A stretch of 64,000 bases of DNA, from assembly GCF_014650115.1 (NCBI RefSeq), contig NZ_BMUI01000001.1:124001-188000 (forward strand). Direction: 5' to 3'. Made by a program: the position numbers and the translations under genes. Of the stretch, positions 37,971 to 45,889 are shown in pieces. Positions within the stretch are counted from its first letter, which is position 1. Each line of letters starts with the position of its first letter. Source of the DNA: Streptomyces olivaceoviridis (GTDB lineage: Bacteria; Actinomycetota; Actinomycetes; Streptomycetales; Streptomycetaceae). Under the pieces are notes generated by a model, which was not told the origin of the DNA, did no database searches, and was given only the letters and a program-made list of their open reading frames with translations.

Positions 37971-38408
37971 TCAGGCGTCCAGCATGCGCCGGAGCAGGTC
38001 GCGCAGGTCGCGGCGCTGGTCGTCGGTGAGCGCGGCGAGCGGCTCGCGGGCGAAGTGCAGGCCCTCGCGCAGGTCCCGGGCCACCCTGCGGCCCTCCTCG
38101 GTGGCGGCGGCGACCTTCACCCGGCGGTCGGCCGGGTCGGGGCGGCGCTCCACCAGCCCGCGGGACTCCAGCCGGTCCACGATCCCGGTGACGTTCGACG
38201 GCTCGCACTTGAGCTTCTGGGCCAGCTTGCGCATGGGCAGCGGTTCCAGCGAGAGCAGGCTGAGCAGCCTGGCCTGCGGGCCGGTCAGCGTGTGCTCGCC
38301 CGCCGCCTCCTCGTAGTCCGCGTAGAAGCGGGCCACGACGTCACCGATCAGCTCGACCACTTCCATGGTCAGGGGGTCGGGGCGGTGGGTCTTCGATGGG
38401 GTGGACAT
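37971..38408 (-). CDS. MarR-family transcriptional regulator
   Basis: A 145-residue MarR: helical dimer segment, then LTGPQARLLSLLSLEPLPMRKLAQKLKCEPSNVTGIVDRLESRGLVERRPDPADRRVKVAAATEEG, the full winged helix with the DxR wing. One Cys (KLKCEPS) lies near the recognition helix and could sense thiol-reactive compounds; this is inference. TATCCT ends seven bases before ATG 38408. It is divergent from the oxidoreductase gene with two palindromes between, so it likely represses both until an electrophile or quinone is present. Confidence 0.92.
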   Translation of the reverse strand: MSTPSKTHRPDPLTMEVVELIGDVVARFYADYEEAAGEHTLTGPQARLLSLLSLEPLPMRKLAQKLKCEPSNVTGIVDRLESRGLVERRPDPADRRVKVAAATEEGRRVARDLREGLHFAREPLAALTDDQRRDLRDLLRRMLDA

Positions 38409-38430
38409 GCCCTCCAGGATACCCGGTTAC

Positions 38431-38476
38431 TTGACATCCTGAAATATTCAGGGGCATGGTTGTTTCAGGTACTGAA
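38431..38476. promoter_or_regulatory. Promoter and two MarR-type operators
   Basis: TTGACA (38431-38436), 18 bases, then CATGGT (38455-38460) can drive the oxidoreductase gene. The spacer is filled by the perfect palindrome CCTGAA-ATA-TTCAGG (38438-38452), and a second, TTCAG-GTA-CTGAA (38464-38476), follows 25 bases centre to centre. Both share the TTCAG/CTGAA half-site. Confidence 0.78.
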
Positions 38477-38504
38477 GTAAATGTGTGACACGAAAGGCTC
38501 CGTC

Positions 38505-39503
38505 ATGATCAACCGCGAGTGGCACCTGCTCAGCCGACCCGTCGGCTGGCCGAAGCCCGAGGACTTCGCCCTCGTCGAGGCACCGGCCCCGACCCCGGGC
38601 GAGGGTCAGGTGCTGGTGCGGAACAAGTACCTCTCCGTCGATCCCTATATGCGCGGAAGGATGAGCGCGGCCAAGTCCTACGTCGCCCCCTTCGAGCTGG
38701 GCAAGGTCATGCAGGGCGGCGCGGTCGGCGAGGTGGTCGAGTCCCACGCCGAGGGCATCTCCGTCGGCGACCACGTCCTGCACTTCTTCGGCTGGCGCGA
38801 GTACGCGGCCGTGGACGCGAAGAACGCCGTGAAGGTCGACCCGGAGGCCGCGCCCCTGTCGACGTACCTGGGCGTCCTCGGCATGACCGGGCTGACCGCC
38901 TACGCCGGCCTGCTGCGCACCGCCTCCTTCAAGGAGGGCGACACCGTGTTCGTGTCGGGCGCCGCCGGGGCCGTGGGCAGCCAGGTGGGCCAGATCGCCA
39001 AGCTCAAGGGCGCCTCGCGGGTCATCGGCTCGGCCGGGTCCGACGAGAAGGTCAAGCTGCTCGTGGACGAGTACGGCTTCGACGCCGCCTTCAACTACAA
39101 GAACGGCCCGGTCGCCGAGCAGCTGCGCCAGGCCGCGCCCGACGGCATCGACGTCTACTTCGACAACGTCGGCGGGGACCACCTGGAGGCCGCGATCGGC
39201 TCACTGAACCAGGGCGGCCGGATCGCCGTCTGCGGCATGATCTCGGTCTACAACAACACCGAGCCCGCGCCCGGCCCGAAGAACCTGGCCCGTCTGATCC
39301 AGACCCGCGGCCGGATCGAGGGCTTCCTCGTCGGCGACCACTACGACCTCCAGCCGCAGTTCGTCCAGGAGGTCGGCCCGTGGGTCGCCTCGGGCGCGCT
39401 GAAGTACCGGGAGACCGTGGTCGAGGGCATCGAGAACAACCTGGAGGCGTTCCTCGGGGTCCTGCGCGGCGACAACATCGGCAAGATGGTCGTCAAGCTC
39501 TGA
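38505..39503 (+). CDS. NADP-dependent MDR oxidoreductase (alkenal/quinone reductase type)
   Basis: A 332-residue medium-chain reductase without zinc ligands. INREWHLLSRPVGWPK starts the protein, NKYLSVDPYMRGRMS follows, and the nucleotide fold has GMTGLTAYAGL, VFVSGAAGAVGSQVGQIAKLKG and VYFDNVGGDHLEAAI. This matches the leukotriene-B4 12-hydroxydehydrogenase / YncB group, which reduces double bonds of alkenals and related electrophiles with NADPH. ATG 38505 is preceded by AAAGG. The MarR regulator and paired operators upstream imply induction by reactive compounds. Confidence 0.9.
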   Translation: MINREWHLLSRPVGWPKPEDFALVEAPAPTPGEGQVLVRNKYLSVDPYMRGRMSAAKSYVAPFELGKVMQGGAVGEVVESHAEGISVGDHVLHFFGWREYAAVDAKNAVKVDPEAAPLSTYLGVLGMTGLTAYAGLLRTASFKEGDTVFVSGAAGAVGSQVGQIAKLKGASRVIGSAGSDEKVKLLVDEYGFDAAFNYKNGPVAEQLRQAAPDGIDVYFDNVGGDHLEAAIGSLNQGGRIAVCGMISVYNNTEPAPGPKNLARLIQTRGRIEGFLVGDHYDLQPQFVQEVGPWVASGALKYRETVVEGIENNLEAFLGVLRGDNIGKMVVKL

Positions 39504-39598
39504 CCTTCCCCCGGTTTCCGGCATGCGGTAGCTTCTTTCCGAAATCCGTCGTCGATCGTGGGCGCGAGTCGCGGCGGACCGAGGAGGAAGACAACCGC

Positions 39599-40018
39599 AT
39601 GCCCATCACGCAGTCCGACGTCCTGTACACCGCCGTCGCCACCGCCGAGAACGGCCGCGACGGACGGGTCGCCACGGACGACGGCCGACTCGACGTCGTC
39701 GTCAACCCGCCGAAGGAGATGGGCGGCAGCGGGTCCGGGACCAACCCGGAGCAGCTGTTCGCCGCCGGTTACAGCGCGTGCTTCCAGGGGGCGCTGGGGG
39801 TCGTCGCCCGGCAGGAGGGCGCCGACGTGTCCGGGTCCACCGTCACGGCCAGGGTCGGCATCGGGAGGAACGACGAGGGGTTCGGGATCATCGTGGAGAT
39901 CTCGGCGAGCATCCCGAACGTCGACGAGGCCACCGCGAAGGCTCTGGTCGACAAGGCCCACCAGGTGTGCCCCTACTCGAAGGCGACGCGCGGGAACATC
40001 AGCGTGACGCTGGTCTGA
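39599..40018 (+). CDS. ohr: Organic hydroperoxide resistance protein (Ohr/OsmC)
   Basis: A 139-residue thiol peroxidase: LYTAVATAENGRDGRV at the N-terminus (catalytic Arg region), EQLFAAGYSACFQGAL with the peroxidatic Cys, and KAHQVCPYSKATRGN with the resolving Cys, the exact Ohr motif. It reduces organic peroxides using lipoyl proteins. GGAGGAAG precedes ATG 39599. It follows the MarR-controlled reductase by 95 bases on the same strand, so it may be read from the same transcript. Ohr genes are often MarR (OhrR) controlled, which fits the regulator upstream. Confidence 0.93.
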   Translation: MPITQSDVLYTAVATAENGRDGRVATDDGRLDVVVNPPKEMGGSGSGTNPEQLFAAGYSACFQGALGVVARQEGADVSGSTVTARVGIGRNDEGFGIIVEISASIPNVDEATAKALVDKAHQVCPYSKATRGNISVTLV

Positions 40019-40110
40019 CCTCCGTCGTTCCACACATCGGCAGCCGCATCCTTGGACGTGGGGTGCGGCTGCTTCTCGGCCGGGGGCGTCTGCCGCGTGC
40101 CGTGCGCTCC

Positions 40111-41268
40111 TCAGCCGGCCAGCGCCGCCTTGTGGATCTCCGCCACGAGCCTGTCGTTCTCCGGGGCCGCTCCGCCCGGGAACGCGAACCCGCGCCTCGT
40201 GTAGCCGTAGGCGATGCCCGCGTGCGGGTCCGCGAAGCCCTGGACGCCGTTGGCGCCGCTGTGGCCCAGCGTGCCCGCGCCCAGGAACGGGTGCCAGATG
40301 TCGGCCGTCGCCTGGAAGCCGAGGCCGAAGGACTTGTGGACGCGGGCCACCAGGTCGTACCCCGTGGAGTGGACCTGGGCGAACTCCGCCAGTGTGTCGC
40401 CCTTCAGCAGCGGGCTCCTGCCGTCCACCTCGCTGATCATCGCCGCGTACATGCCCGCGAGACCGCGCGCCGAGCCGATCCCGCCCACCGAGGCGGGTCC
40501 CTGGGCGCGGATCAGCCGCTCGTTCGGCAGGCTCTCCAGGTCGGTGGGCTCCGCGCCGTGCCGGTTGAAGGCGATCGACCCGAGGGTGTGCGGGCCGGCC
40601 GGCACGGCGTCGAGCTGCGCCTGCTGCGCGGGCGTCGGCAGCATCGGCCGGACCGTGCGGAAGCGCGGCTCGTGCGCCTCGGGCAGACCCAGGTGGAGGT
40701 CGAGGCCATGGGGGGCGCGGACCCGCTCCTCGTACACCTCCTGGAGCGTGCGGCCCGTCGCCCGGCGGACGACCTCACCGGTCAGCGCGCCGATGACCAG
40801 CGCGTGGTAGCCGAACGCCGTGCCCGGCCGCCAGAACGGCCGCTGGTCGGCGAGGCGTTCGGCGATCATCCGGTCGTCGGCCAGCTCGGCGGGGCTGAAC
40901 CCGGTGTCGGCGCCGACCAGCCCCGCGCGGTGCGCCAGCAGGTCCCGCAGCGTCAGCGCGCCCTTGCCCTCGCCGGCGAACTCCGGCCAGTAGTAGGTGA
41001 CTTTGCGGTCCAGCTCCAGCGTGCCGTCCTGGACGAGCAGCGCCGCCACCAGATGGGCCGCGCCCTTCGTGGCGGAGTAGACGGCGTACAGCGAGTCACC
41101 CGTCACCCCCGCGCCCGCCCATAGATCCACGACCCGCCGTCCGTGAACGTATGCGCACAACTGGCCCTCGTAGTCCTCCCGTTCACCGGCGACGAAGGCG
41201 GCGAACTCCTCGCGCACCGACTCGAAGCCCTCGGCGACCGTGCCCTGGACGGTGCTCTCCTGCGTCAT
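40111..41268 (-). CDS. EstB-like serine hydrolase (beta-lactamase fold)
   Basis: A 385-residue protein with S-A-T-K in LYAVYSATKGAAHLV as the nucleophile motif, Y-H-A in AFGYHALVIGALTGE as the second motif, and GHSGANGVQG near the C-terminus where KTG would be. The order and length fit the class C-like esterase EstB group rather than beta-lactamases. No export signal. ATG 41268 is preceded by GAGGAG; the frame continues to 41331 without family features. It is a second member of this fold in the window (see 26190). Confidence 0.9.
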   Translation of the reverse strand: MTQESTVQGTVAEGFESVREEFAAFVAGEREDYEGQLCAYVHGRRVVDLWAGAGVTGDSLYAVYSATKGAAHLVAALLVQDGTLELDRKVTYYWPEFAGEGKGALTLRDLLAHRAGLVGADTGFSPAELADDRMIAERLADQRPFWRPGTAFGYHALVIGALTGEVVRRATGRTLQEVYEERVRAPHGLDLHLGLPEAHEPRFRTVRPMLPTPAQQAQLDAVPAGPHTLGSIAFNRHGAEPTDLESLPNERLIRAQGPASVGGIGSARGLAGMYAAMISEVDGRSPLLKGDTLAEFAQVHSTGYDLVARVHKSFGLGFQATADIWHPFLGAGTLGHSGANGVQGFADPHAGIAYGYTRRGFAFPGGAAPENDRLVAEIHKAALAG

Positions 41269-41515
41269 CCGCTCTCCTCGACCGAACCGCTGCTCGCTGC
41301 TCCCCCTCGGCACAACGCCCTGCCCCGGCATCGGGCGTCCCGAGACCGGTACGGCGAGACGTGTCTGTGCGACTCAACCCCCGTGAGGGCCGCGGGGTGT
41401 CACGGATAGCCCGGATGGCCGAGGGCGCGGGGTGGCGGGGGTGCGCCGGAGCGTGCTTCACGTACACACGGATGGAGCCGGACGCGCGCGGACACTCAGG
41501 TGCCCGCGGACGCCC

Positions 41516-42379
41516 TCAGCTGCACCACCACAGGAAGCGGTCGCAGGTCTTCGTGGGCGACGGCTCGGGCGTGGGCGCGGAGGTCGTCGGGGCCGCGGTC
41601 GGGGTGGCGGGCTGACTGGGGGGCGGGGCGGCCGGGGTCGTCGGGGTCGCACCGGAACTCGCCGTGGCCGACTGCTGCGCCGTGCCGGTGCCCGCGGCGG
41701 AAGGGGAAGCGGAATCCTTGTCCTTCGGGGACTCCGACGAGGAGGCGGAGGCGGAGCCCGAGGCGTCCGGGGAGGCGGACTCGCCCGCGCGCGGGGTGGC
41801 GCCGGAGCCGGTGCCCATCGGGCCGGCGGTGCGGTCCGGCGCGACGGAGGCGGCGCCGCCGTCCGCCGAGGTGTCCCCGGCCGGGGCCGGGGTGTCGCCG
41901 GAGAAGGGCGAGAAGGGCGCGTCCGTGCCCAGTTCCGCGAGACTGAGCCCGCCCGCCGCGAGGACGAAGCCGACGGCGACCACGACGGCACGGCGGCGTC
42001 TGCGGCGGTGCGCGGCGGCCTTGCGGTCGCGGCGGCTGCCCTCGGCCCCGCCCCGGTCCCGCCGGCCGGCCGGGGCTGTCTCGTCGTCGGCGTCGTCGGC
42101 CTCCGCCTCCGCCGGTTCCGGTTCCTCCGCCCGCTCCGGCCCTCCGGGAGCGTCCGGACCGCCGTGCGCCTCTTCGTGTGCCCCTTCGTGCGGCTGCCCG
42201 TACGGCGCCTCGTACGGCTGCTCGTACGGCGCCGGTGTCTGCGCGTGCCCGTGCCCGTGCTCGTGACCGTGCGCGGCCGGCGCCGCCGTGGGGGCCGCGA
42301 GCCGGTCGGCAGGTGTGCCGCACCCCGGGCAGGCCAGGGCGCCGTTGAGGTGCCGTCGGCACGGGAGGCAGTAGTTCAT
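41516..42379 (-). CDS. SCO2400-family zinc-ribbon membrane protein
   Basis: A 287-residue protein of three parts. The N-terminal zinc ribbon is MNYCLPCRRHLNGALACPGCG (two CxxC). A His- and Pro/Glu-rich linker (HGHEHGHGHAQ) follows, then a basic stop-transfer segment and one helix (RRRRRRAVVVAVGFVLAAGGLSLA). The outside region is Ser/Thr/Pro/Ala-rich and ends in the conserved TKTCDRFLWWCS. The cytoplasmic ribbon plus exported Cys-Trp tail is the pattern of the SCO2400 family, of unknown role. TAGTCT lies nine bases before the ATG. It sits directly upstream of, and divergent from, the sugar operon. Confidence 0.85.
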   Translation of the reverse strand: MNYCLPCRRHLNGALACPGCGTPADRLAAPTAAPAAHGHEHGHGHAQTPAPYEQPYEAPYGQPHEGAHEEAHGGPDAPGGPERAEEPEPAEAEADDADDETAPAGRRDRGGAEGSRRDRKAAAHRRRRRRAVVVAVGFVLAAGGLSLAELGTDAPFSPFSGDTPAPAGDTSADGGAASVAPDRTAGPMGTGSGATPRAGESASPDASGSASASSSESPKDKDSASPSAAGTGTAQQSATASSGATPTTPAAPPPSQPATPTAAPTTSAPTPEPSPTKTCDRFLWWCS

Positions 42380-42494
42380 GACGCGGGAAGACTAGAGTCC
42401 GCGCGGTTCCGGTTCCAGGCGTGGTTGTGAAGGTTTGGTGCGGGGTCGAAAGAGTTGTCGAAAGCCGTGCCGAAACCGTTACCTGTTCGACCCA

Positions 42495-42562
42495 TTGACA
42501 CCCCCGCCGGACCGTCCTTACTGTCACGCCAACATTTCGAACGTGTGACGAAATCTCGAACA
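42495..42562 (+). promoter_or_regulatory. Promoter and IclR-type operator of the sugar operon
   Basis: TTGACA (42495-42500), 18 bases, TACTGT (42519-42524) predict a start near 42531. Just downstream, 42538-42562 holds CGAAC-N6-CGAAAT-N2-CGAACA, also readable as ATTTCG-N9-CGAAAT. The same composite occurs at 44820-44844 and, slightly degenerate, at 61021-61045. Its position suggests repression by blocking transcription. Confidence 0.75.
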
Positions 42563-42579
42563 GCTGAGGGGCAACTGCC

Positions 42580-43743
42580 GTGCGCATCACCGGAATCAGC
42601 ACGCACGTGGTCGGCACGCCGTGGCGCAACCTGACCTACGTCCAGGTGCACACCGACGAGGGCATCACGGGAGTCGGCGAGACCCGGATGCTCGGGCACA
42701 CCGACGCGCTGATCGGCTACCTGCGGGAGGCCGAGGCCAACCACATTCTCGGCTCGGACCCGTTCGCTGTCGAGGACCTCGTGCGCCGGATGAAGTACGG
42801 CGACTACGGCCGGGCCGGGGAGATCGTCATGTCCGGCATCGCGGTGGTCGAGATGGCCTGCTGGGACATCAAGGGCAAGGCGCTGGGCGTGCCGGTGTGG
42901 CAGCTGCTCGGCGGGAAGGTGACCGACAAGGTCAAGGCGTACGCCAACGGGTGGTACACCACCGAGCGGACCCCGGAGGCGTACCACAAGGCGGCCCAGG
43001 GGGTCATGGAGCGCGGCTACAAGGCGCTCAAGATCGACCCCTTCGGCACCGGGCACTTCGAGCTGGACCACCAGGAGACCCTGTACGCGGTCTCGCTCAT
43101 CGAGGCCGTGCGGGACGCGATCGGCCCGGAGGCGGAGCTGATGCTGGAGATGCACGGCCGCTTCTCCCCCGCCACCGCCGTCCGGCTGGCCAAGGAGATG
43201 GCGCCCTTCAAGCCCGCGTGGCTGGAGGAGCCGGTGCCGCCGGAGAACCTCAAGGCGCTGGAGAAGGTCGCCGCCAAGGTGGACATCCCCGTGGCCACCG
43301 GTGAGCGCATCCACGACCGGATCGAGTTCCGCGAGCTGTTCGACAGCCAGGCGGTGGACATCATCCAGCCCGACGTCGGCCACATCGGCGGCATCTGGGA
43401 GACCCGGAAGCTGGCCGCCACCGCCGAGACGCACTACATGCTCGTCGCCCCGCACAACGTGGGTGGTTCGGTGCTCACCGCCGCCTCCCTCCAGGTCGGC
43501 TTCACCTCCCCGAACTTCAAGATCCTTGAGCACTTCAATGACTTCGCGGACGCGGAGATCAAGAAGGTGGTCAAGGGGGCGCCGCAGGTGAACCCGGAGG
43601 ACGGCTGCTTCCACCTCTCCGACGCGCCGGGGCTCGGCGTCGAGCTGGACGTCGACGCTGCGGCGGAGTTCCCGCAGCAGCAGGCCCGGTTCGACCTGTG
43701 GGCCGAGGGCTGGGAGCAGCGCAAGCCGAAGGGCACGAAGTGA
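42580..43743 (+). CDS. Enolase-superfamily sugar-acid dehydratase (galactonate dehydratase-like)
   Basis: A 387-residue mandelate racemase/muconate lactonizing enzyme homologue. Capping domain THVVGTPWRNLTYVQVHTDEGITGVGE; barrel blocks include YKALKIDPFG (basic end of strand 2), LMLEMHGRFSPATA (metal ligand and nearby His), WLEEPVPPENLKAL, VATGERI, and LVAPHNVGGSV (His of strand 7). K-x-D-P-F-G and E-M-H-G-R are typical of acid-sugar dehydratases that give 2-keto-3-deoxy acids. GTG 42580 follows GAGGGG. It is the first gene of the operon, overlapping the next by GTGA. The exact acid sugar is unknown. Confidence 0.88.
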   Translation: MRITGISTHVVGTPWRNLTYVQVHTDEGITGVGETRMLGHTDALIGYLREAEANHILGSDPFAVEDLVRRMKYGDYGRAGEIVMSGIAVVEMACWDIKGKALGVPVWQLLGGKVTDKVKAYANGWYTTERTPEAYHKAAQGVMERGYKALKIDPFGTGHFELDHQETLYAVSLIEAVRDAIGPEAELMLEMHGRFSPATAVRLAKEMAPFKPAWLEEPVPPENLKALEKVAAKVDIPVATGERIHDRIEFRELFDSQAVDIIQPDVGHIGGIWETRKLAATAETHYMLVAPHNVGGSVLTAASLQVGFTSPNFKILEHFNDFADAEIKKVVKGAPQVNPEDGCFHLSDAPGLGVELDVDAAAEFPQQQARFDLWAEGWEQRKPKGTK

Positions 43744-44744
43744 GCTCCCAGGTCCTGATCGAGGCGCCGGGGGTGCACCGGGTCGAGGCCCACACGCCCC
43801 GGCAGCCCGGTCCCGGCGAGGCGCTGGTCGCGGTGCACGCGGCCGGCATCTGCGGCAGCGACCGCGAGGTGTACCAGGGCAACCGGCCGGAAGGGTACGT
43901 GCGGTATCCGCTCACGCCCGGACACGAGTGGTCGGGGACGGTCACGGCGGTGGGTGCCGGGGTGCCCGGATCGCTCGTCGGCCGCAAGGTCGTCGGCGAG
44001 GGCTTCCGCAACTGCCAGGTGTGCGAGCGCTGCCACGCGGGCGAGACCACGCTGTGCTCGGCCGGGTACGAGGAGACCGGCTTCACCCAGCCGGGCGCCA
44101 TGGCCGCCACGCTGACCCTGCCCGCCCGGCTGCTGCACGTCCTGCCGGACGACGCCGACCTCACCGCCGCCGCCCTGCTGGAGCCGGCCGCCTGTATCGC
44201 GGCCGCCGCGCTGAAGGCGCACGCCCAGCCGGGCGAGCGGGTCGCGGTGGTCGGCACGGGCACGCTGGGCATGTTCGCCGCGCAGTTCCTGAGGGCGGTC
44301 TCGCCGGCGGAGCTGCTCGTGGTGGGCACGCGGAACGACCGGGAGGCGCTGTCCCGCCGGTTCGGGGCGAGCGACTTCCGGCTGAAGGACCAGAAGTTGC
44401 CCGACGACTTCGACGTGGTGATCGAGACCGCCGGGTCGGCGTCCGCCGCGCGCACCGCCGCCGCGCTGCTGCGGCGCGGCGGGCGGCTGGTCCTCACCGG
44501 GATCCCGGCGCCGGGCGCGGACGGGCTCGACCCGACCGATCTCGTCGTACGGCAGCTTGAGGTGCACACCGTCTTCGGGGCGCCGCCGGAGGCCTGGGCG
44601 CACACCGTGCGGGTCTTCGGGGCCGGGCTGCTCGACCCGCTGCCGCTGGTCACCCACGAGTTGCCGCTGACCGAGTTCCCGCAGGCCATCGAGCTCGTGG
44701 GGGCCGGCGATCCCAAGGTGGGCAAGGTGCTGCTCCGCCCCTGA
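43740..44744 (+). CDS. Zinc-dependent sugar/alcohol dehydrogenase
   Basis: A 334-residue zinc MDR enzyme. AAGICGSDREVY carries the catalytic Cys, PLTPGHEWSG the catalytic His and Glu, and NCQVCERCHAGETTLC the four Cys of the structural zinc. The Rossmann motif is VAVVGTGTLGMFAAQ. It likely oxidises the aldose or an alditol with NAD(P)+. The GTG start overlaps the dehydratase stop (GTGA), so translation is coupled. A 45-base hairpin follows three bases after its stop, splitting the operon. Confidence 0.92.
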   Translation: MSSQVLIEAPGVHRVEAHTPRQPGPGEALVAVHAAGICGSDREVYQGNRPEGYVRYPLTPGHEWSGTVTAVGAGVPGSLVGRKVVGEGFRNCQVCERCHAGETTLCSAGYEETGFTQPGAMAATLTLPARLLHVLPDDADLTAAALLEPAACIAAAALKAHAQPGERVAVVGTGTLGMFAAQFLRAVSPAELLVVGTRNDREALSRRFGASDFRLKDQKLPDDFDVVIETAGSASAARTAAALLRRGGRLVLTGIPAPGADGLDPTDLVVRQLEVHTVFGAPPEAWAHTVRVFGAGLLDPLPLVTHELPLTEFPQAIELVGAGDPKVGKVLLRP

Positions 44745-44746
44745 CC

Positions 44747-44791
44747 GTACGCCGGCCAGGGCGTGACCTGACGGCGCCCTGACCGGCGTAC
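44747..44791 (+). terminator. Hairpin after the dehydrogenase gene
   Basis: Seventeen-position stem with one mismatch (left arm 44747-44763, right arm 44775-44791) and an eleven-base loop. It probably ends or thins the dehydratase-dehydrogenase transcript before the unknown gene and transporter, which have their own IclR-type site. Confidence 0.75.
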
Positions 44792-44819
44792 ACCCAGCGG
44801 TTTTCCACACCCAGAGCCG

Positions 44820-44844
44820 CGAACCTTGTCCGAAATACCGAACA
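44820..44844 (+). promoter_or_regulatory. Second IclR-type operator, before transporter genes
   Basis: CGAAC-N6-CGAAAT-N2-CGAACA, identical in layout and in all 17 fixed bases to 42538-42562, ending 22 bases before the GTG at 44867. The promoter elements around it are not clear by eye. Confidence 0.72.
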
Positions 44845-44866
44845 CTCAGGACCCTAAGGACAGCTT

Positions 44867-45883
44867 GTGACCGACGCTTCCGCTCCGGCAGCCCGCAGGC
44901 CCGGCGAGCAGGTGCTCGCCGCACTCGGCCTCGGCGCGCCCGCCCTCGACCCCGCCGACGCCTCCACCCACACCTTCCCGGGCGGCGGTCGCTGGCGCAC
45001 CGAGATCCCCTCGTGCGAGGGTCCCGAAGCGCTGGCGGTCGTCCTGAAGGAGGCCTCGCGCCTCGATGTGCCGATCCACCGGATCAGCCAGGGCAGCGGC
45101 GTGTGGATGCTCACCGACGCCGAGATCACCGAGATGGTCGACGCCACCCAGGAACGCGACATCGAGCTCTGCCTGTTCACCGGCCCGCGCGGCACCTGGG
45201 ACATCGGCGGCTCGGTGCGGTCCGACTCGCGGGGCGCCGGACTTCGCGCCCGGGGCCACGACGCCGTCGCCGGCTGCGTCGAGGACGCCGTCCGGGCCAC
45301 CGAACTGGGCGTCAAGTGCCTGCTGGTCGCCGACGAGGGCGTGCTGTGGACCCTGCACCGGGCCCGCCAGGCCGGGATCATCCCCGCCGACACCACGCTG
45401 AAGGTCTCGGCACTCATCGGCCCGGTCAACCCGGCCTCGTACGCCGTCTACGAGCGGCTCGGCGCCGACTCCGTCAACGTGCCCAGCGATCTGACGCTGG
45501 ACCACCTCACCGAGATCCGCCGGGTCTCCGGCGCCCCCATGGACATGTACATCGAGGCCCCCGACGACCTCGGCGGCTACGTCCGGATGTACGAGGTCGC
45601 CGAGCTGATCCGGCGCGGCGCACCGCTCTACCTGAAGTTCGGTCTGTCCAAGGCCCCCGGCATCTACCCGTGGGGCACCCACCTGCGGGACGTGACCCTG
45701 GACACCGCCCGGGAGCGGGTGCGGCGCGGCCGGCTCGCCCTGGACCTGCTCGCCCGGCACGGCGCGGACGGCGACATGGCACCGCTCGGCTCCCGACTGC
45801 CGGGGACGCTCCACCGCTTCCCCGTCCAAGCACCCGCACCTGTCACCTCCGCTCCTCTCAACGACGAGAACGACAAGGACTGA
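44867..45883 (+). CDS. Uncharacterised probable TIM-barrel protein of the sugar operon
   Basis: A 338-residue protein I cannot assign to a known enzyme. It has alternating beta-alpha blocks suggesting a barrel: DVPIHRISQGSGVWML, RDIELCLFTGPRGTWD, GVKCLLVADEGVLW, TTLKVSALIGPVNPASYAVYERLGADSVNVPSDLTLDHL, APMDMYIEAPDDLGGY and RGAPLYLKFGLSKAPGIYPWG. Asp/Glu at strand ends could bind a metal. GTG 44867 has AAGGA six bases upstream. It lies seven bases before the sugar-binding lipoprotein gene, and an IclR-type site precedes it, so a role in sugar acid breakdown (for example aldolase or isomerase) is inferred only from context. Confidence 0.75.
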   Translation: MTDASAPAARRPGEQVLAALGLGAPALDPADASTHTFPGGGRWRTEIPSCEGPEALAVVLKEASRLDVPIHRISQGSGVWMLTDAEITEMVDATQERDIELCLFTGPRGTWDIGGSVRSDSRGAGLRARGHDAVAGCVEDAVRATELGVKCLLVADEGVLWTLHRARQAGIIPADTTLKVSALIGPVNPASYAVYERLGADSVNVPSDLTLDHLTEIRRVSGAPMDMYIEAPDDLGGYVRMYEVAELIRRGAPLYLKFGLSKAPGIYPWGTHLRDVTLDTARERVRRGRLALDLLARHGADGDMAPLGSRLPGTLHRFPVQAPAPVTSAPLNDENDKD

Positions 45884-45889
45884 TCCCAC

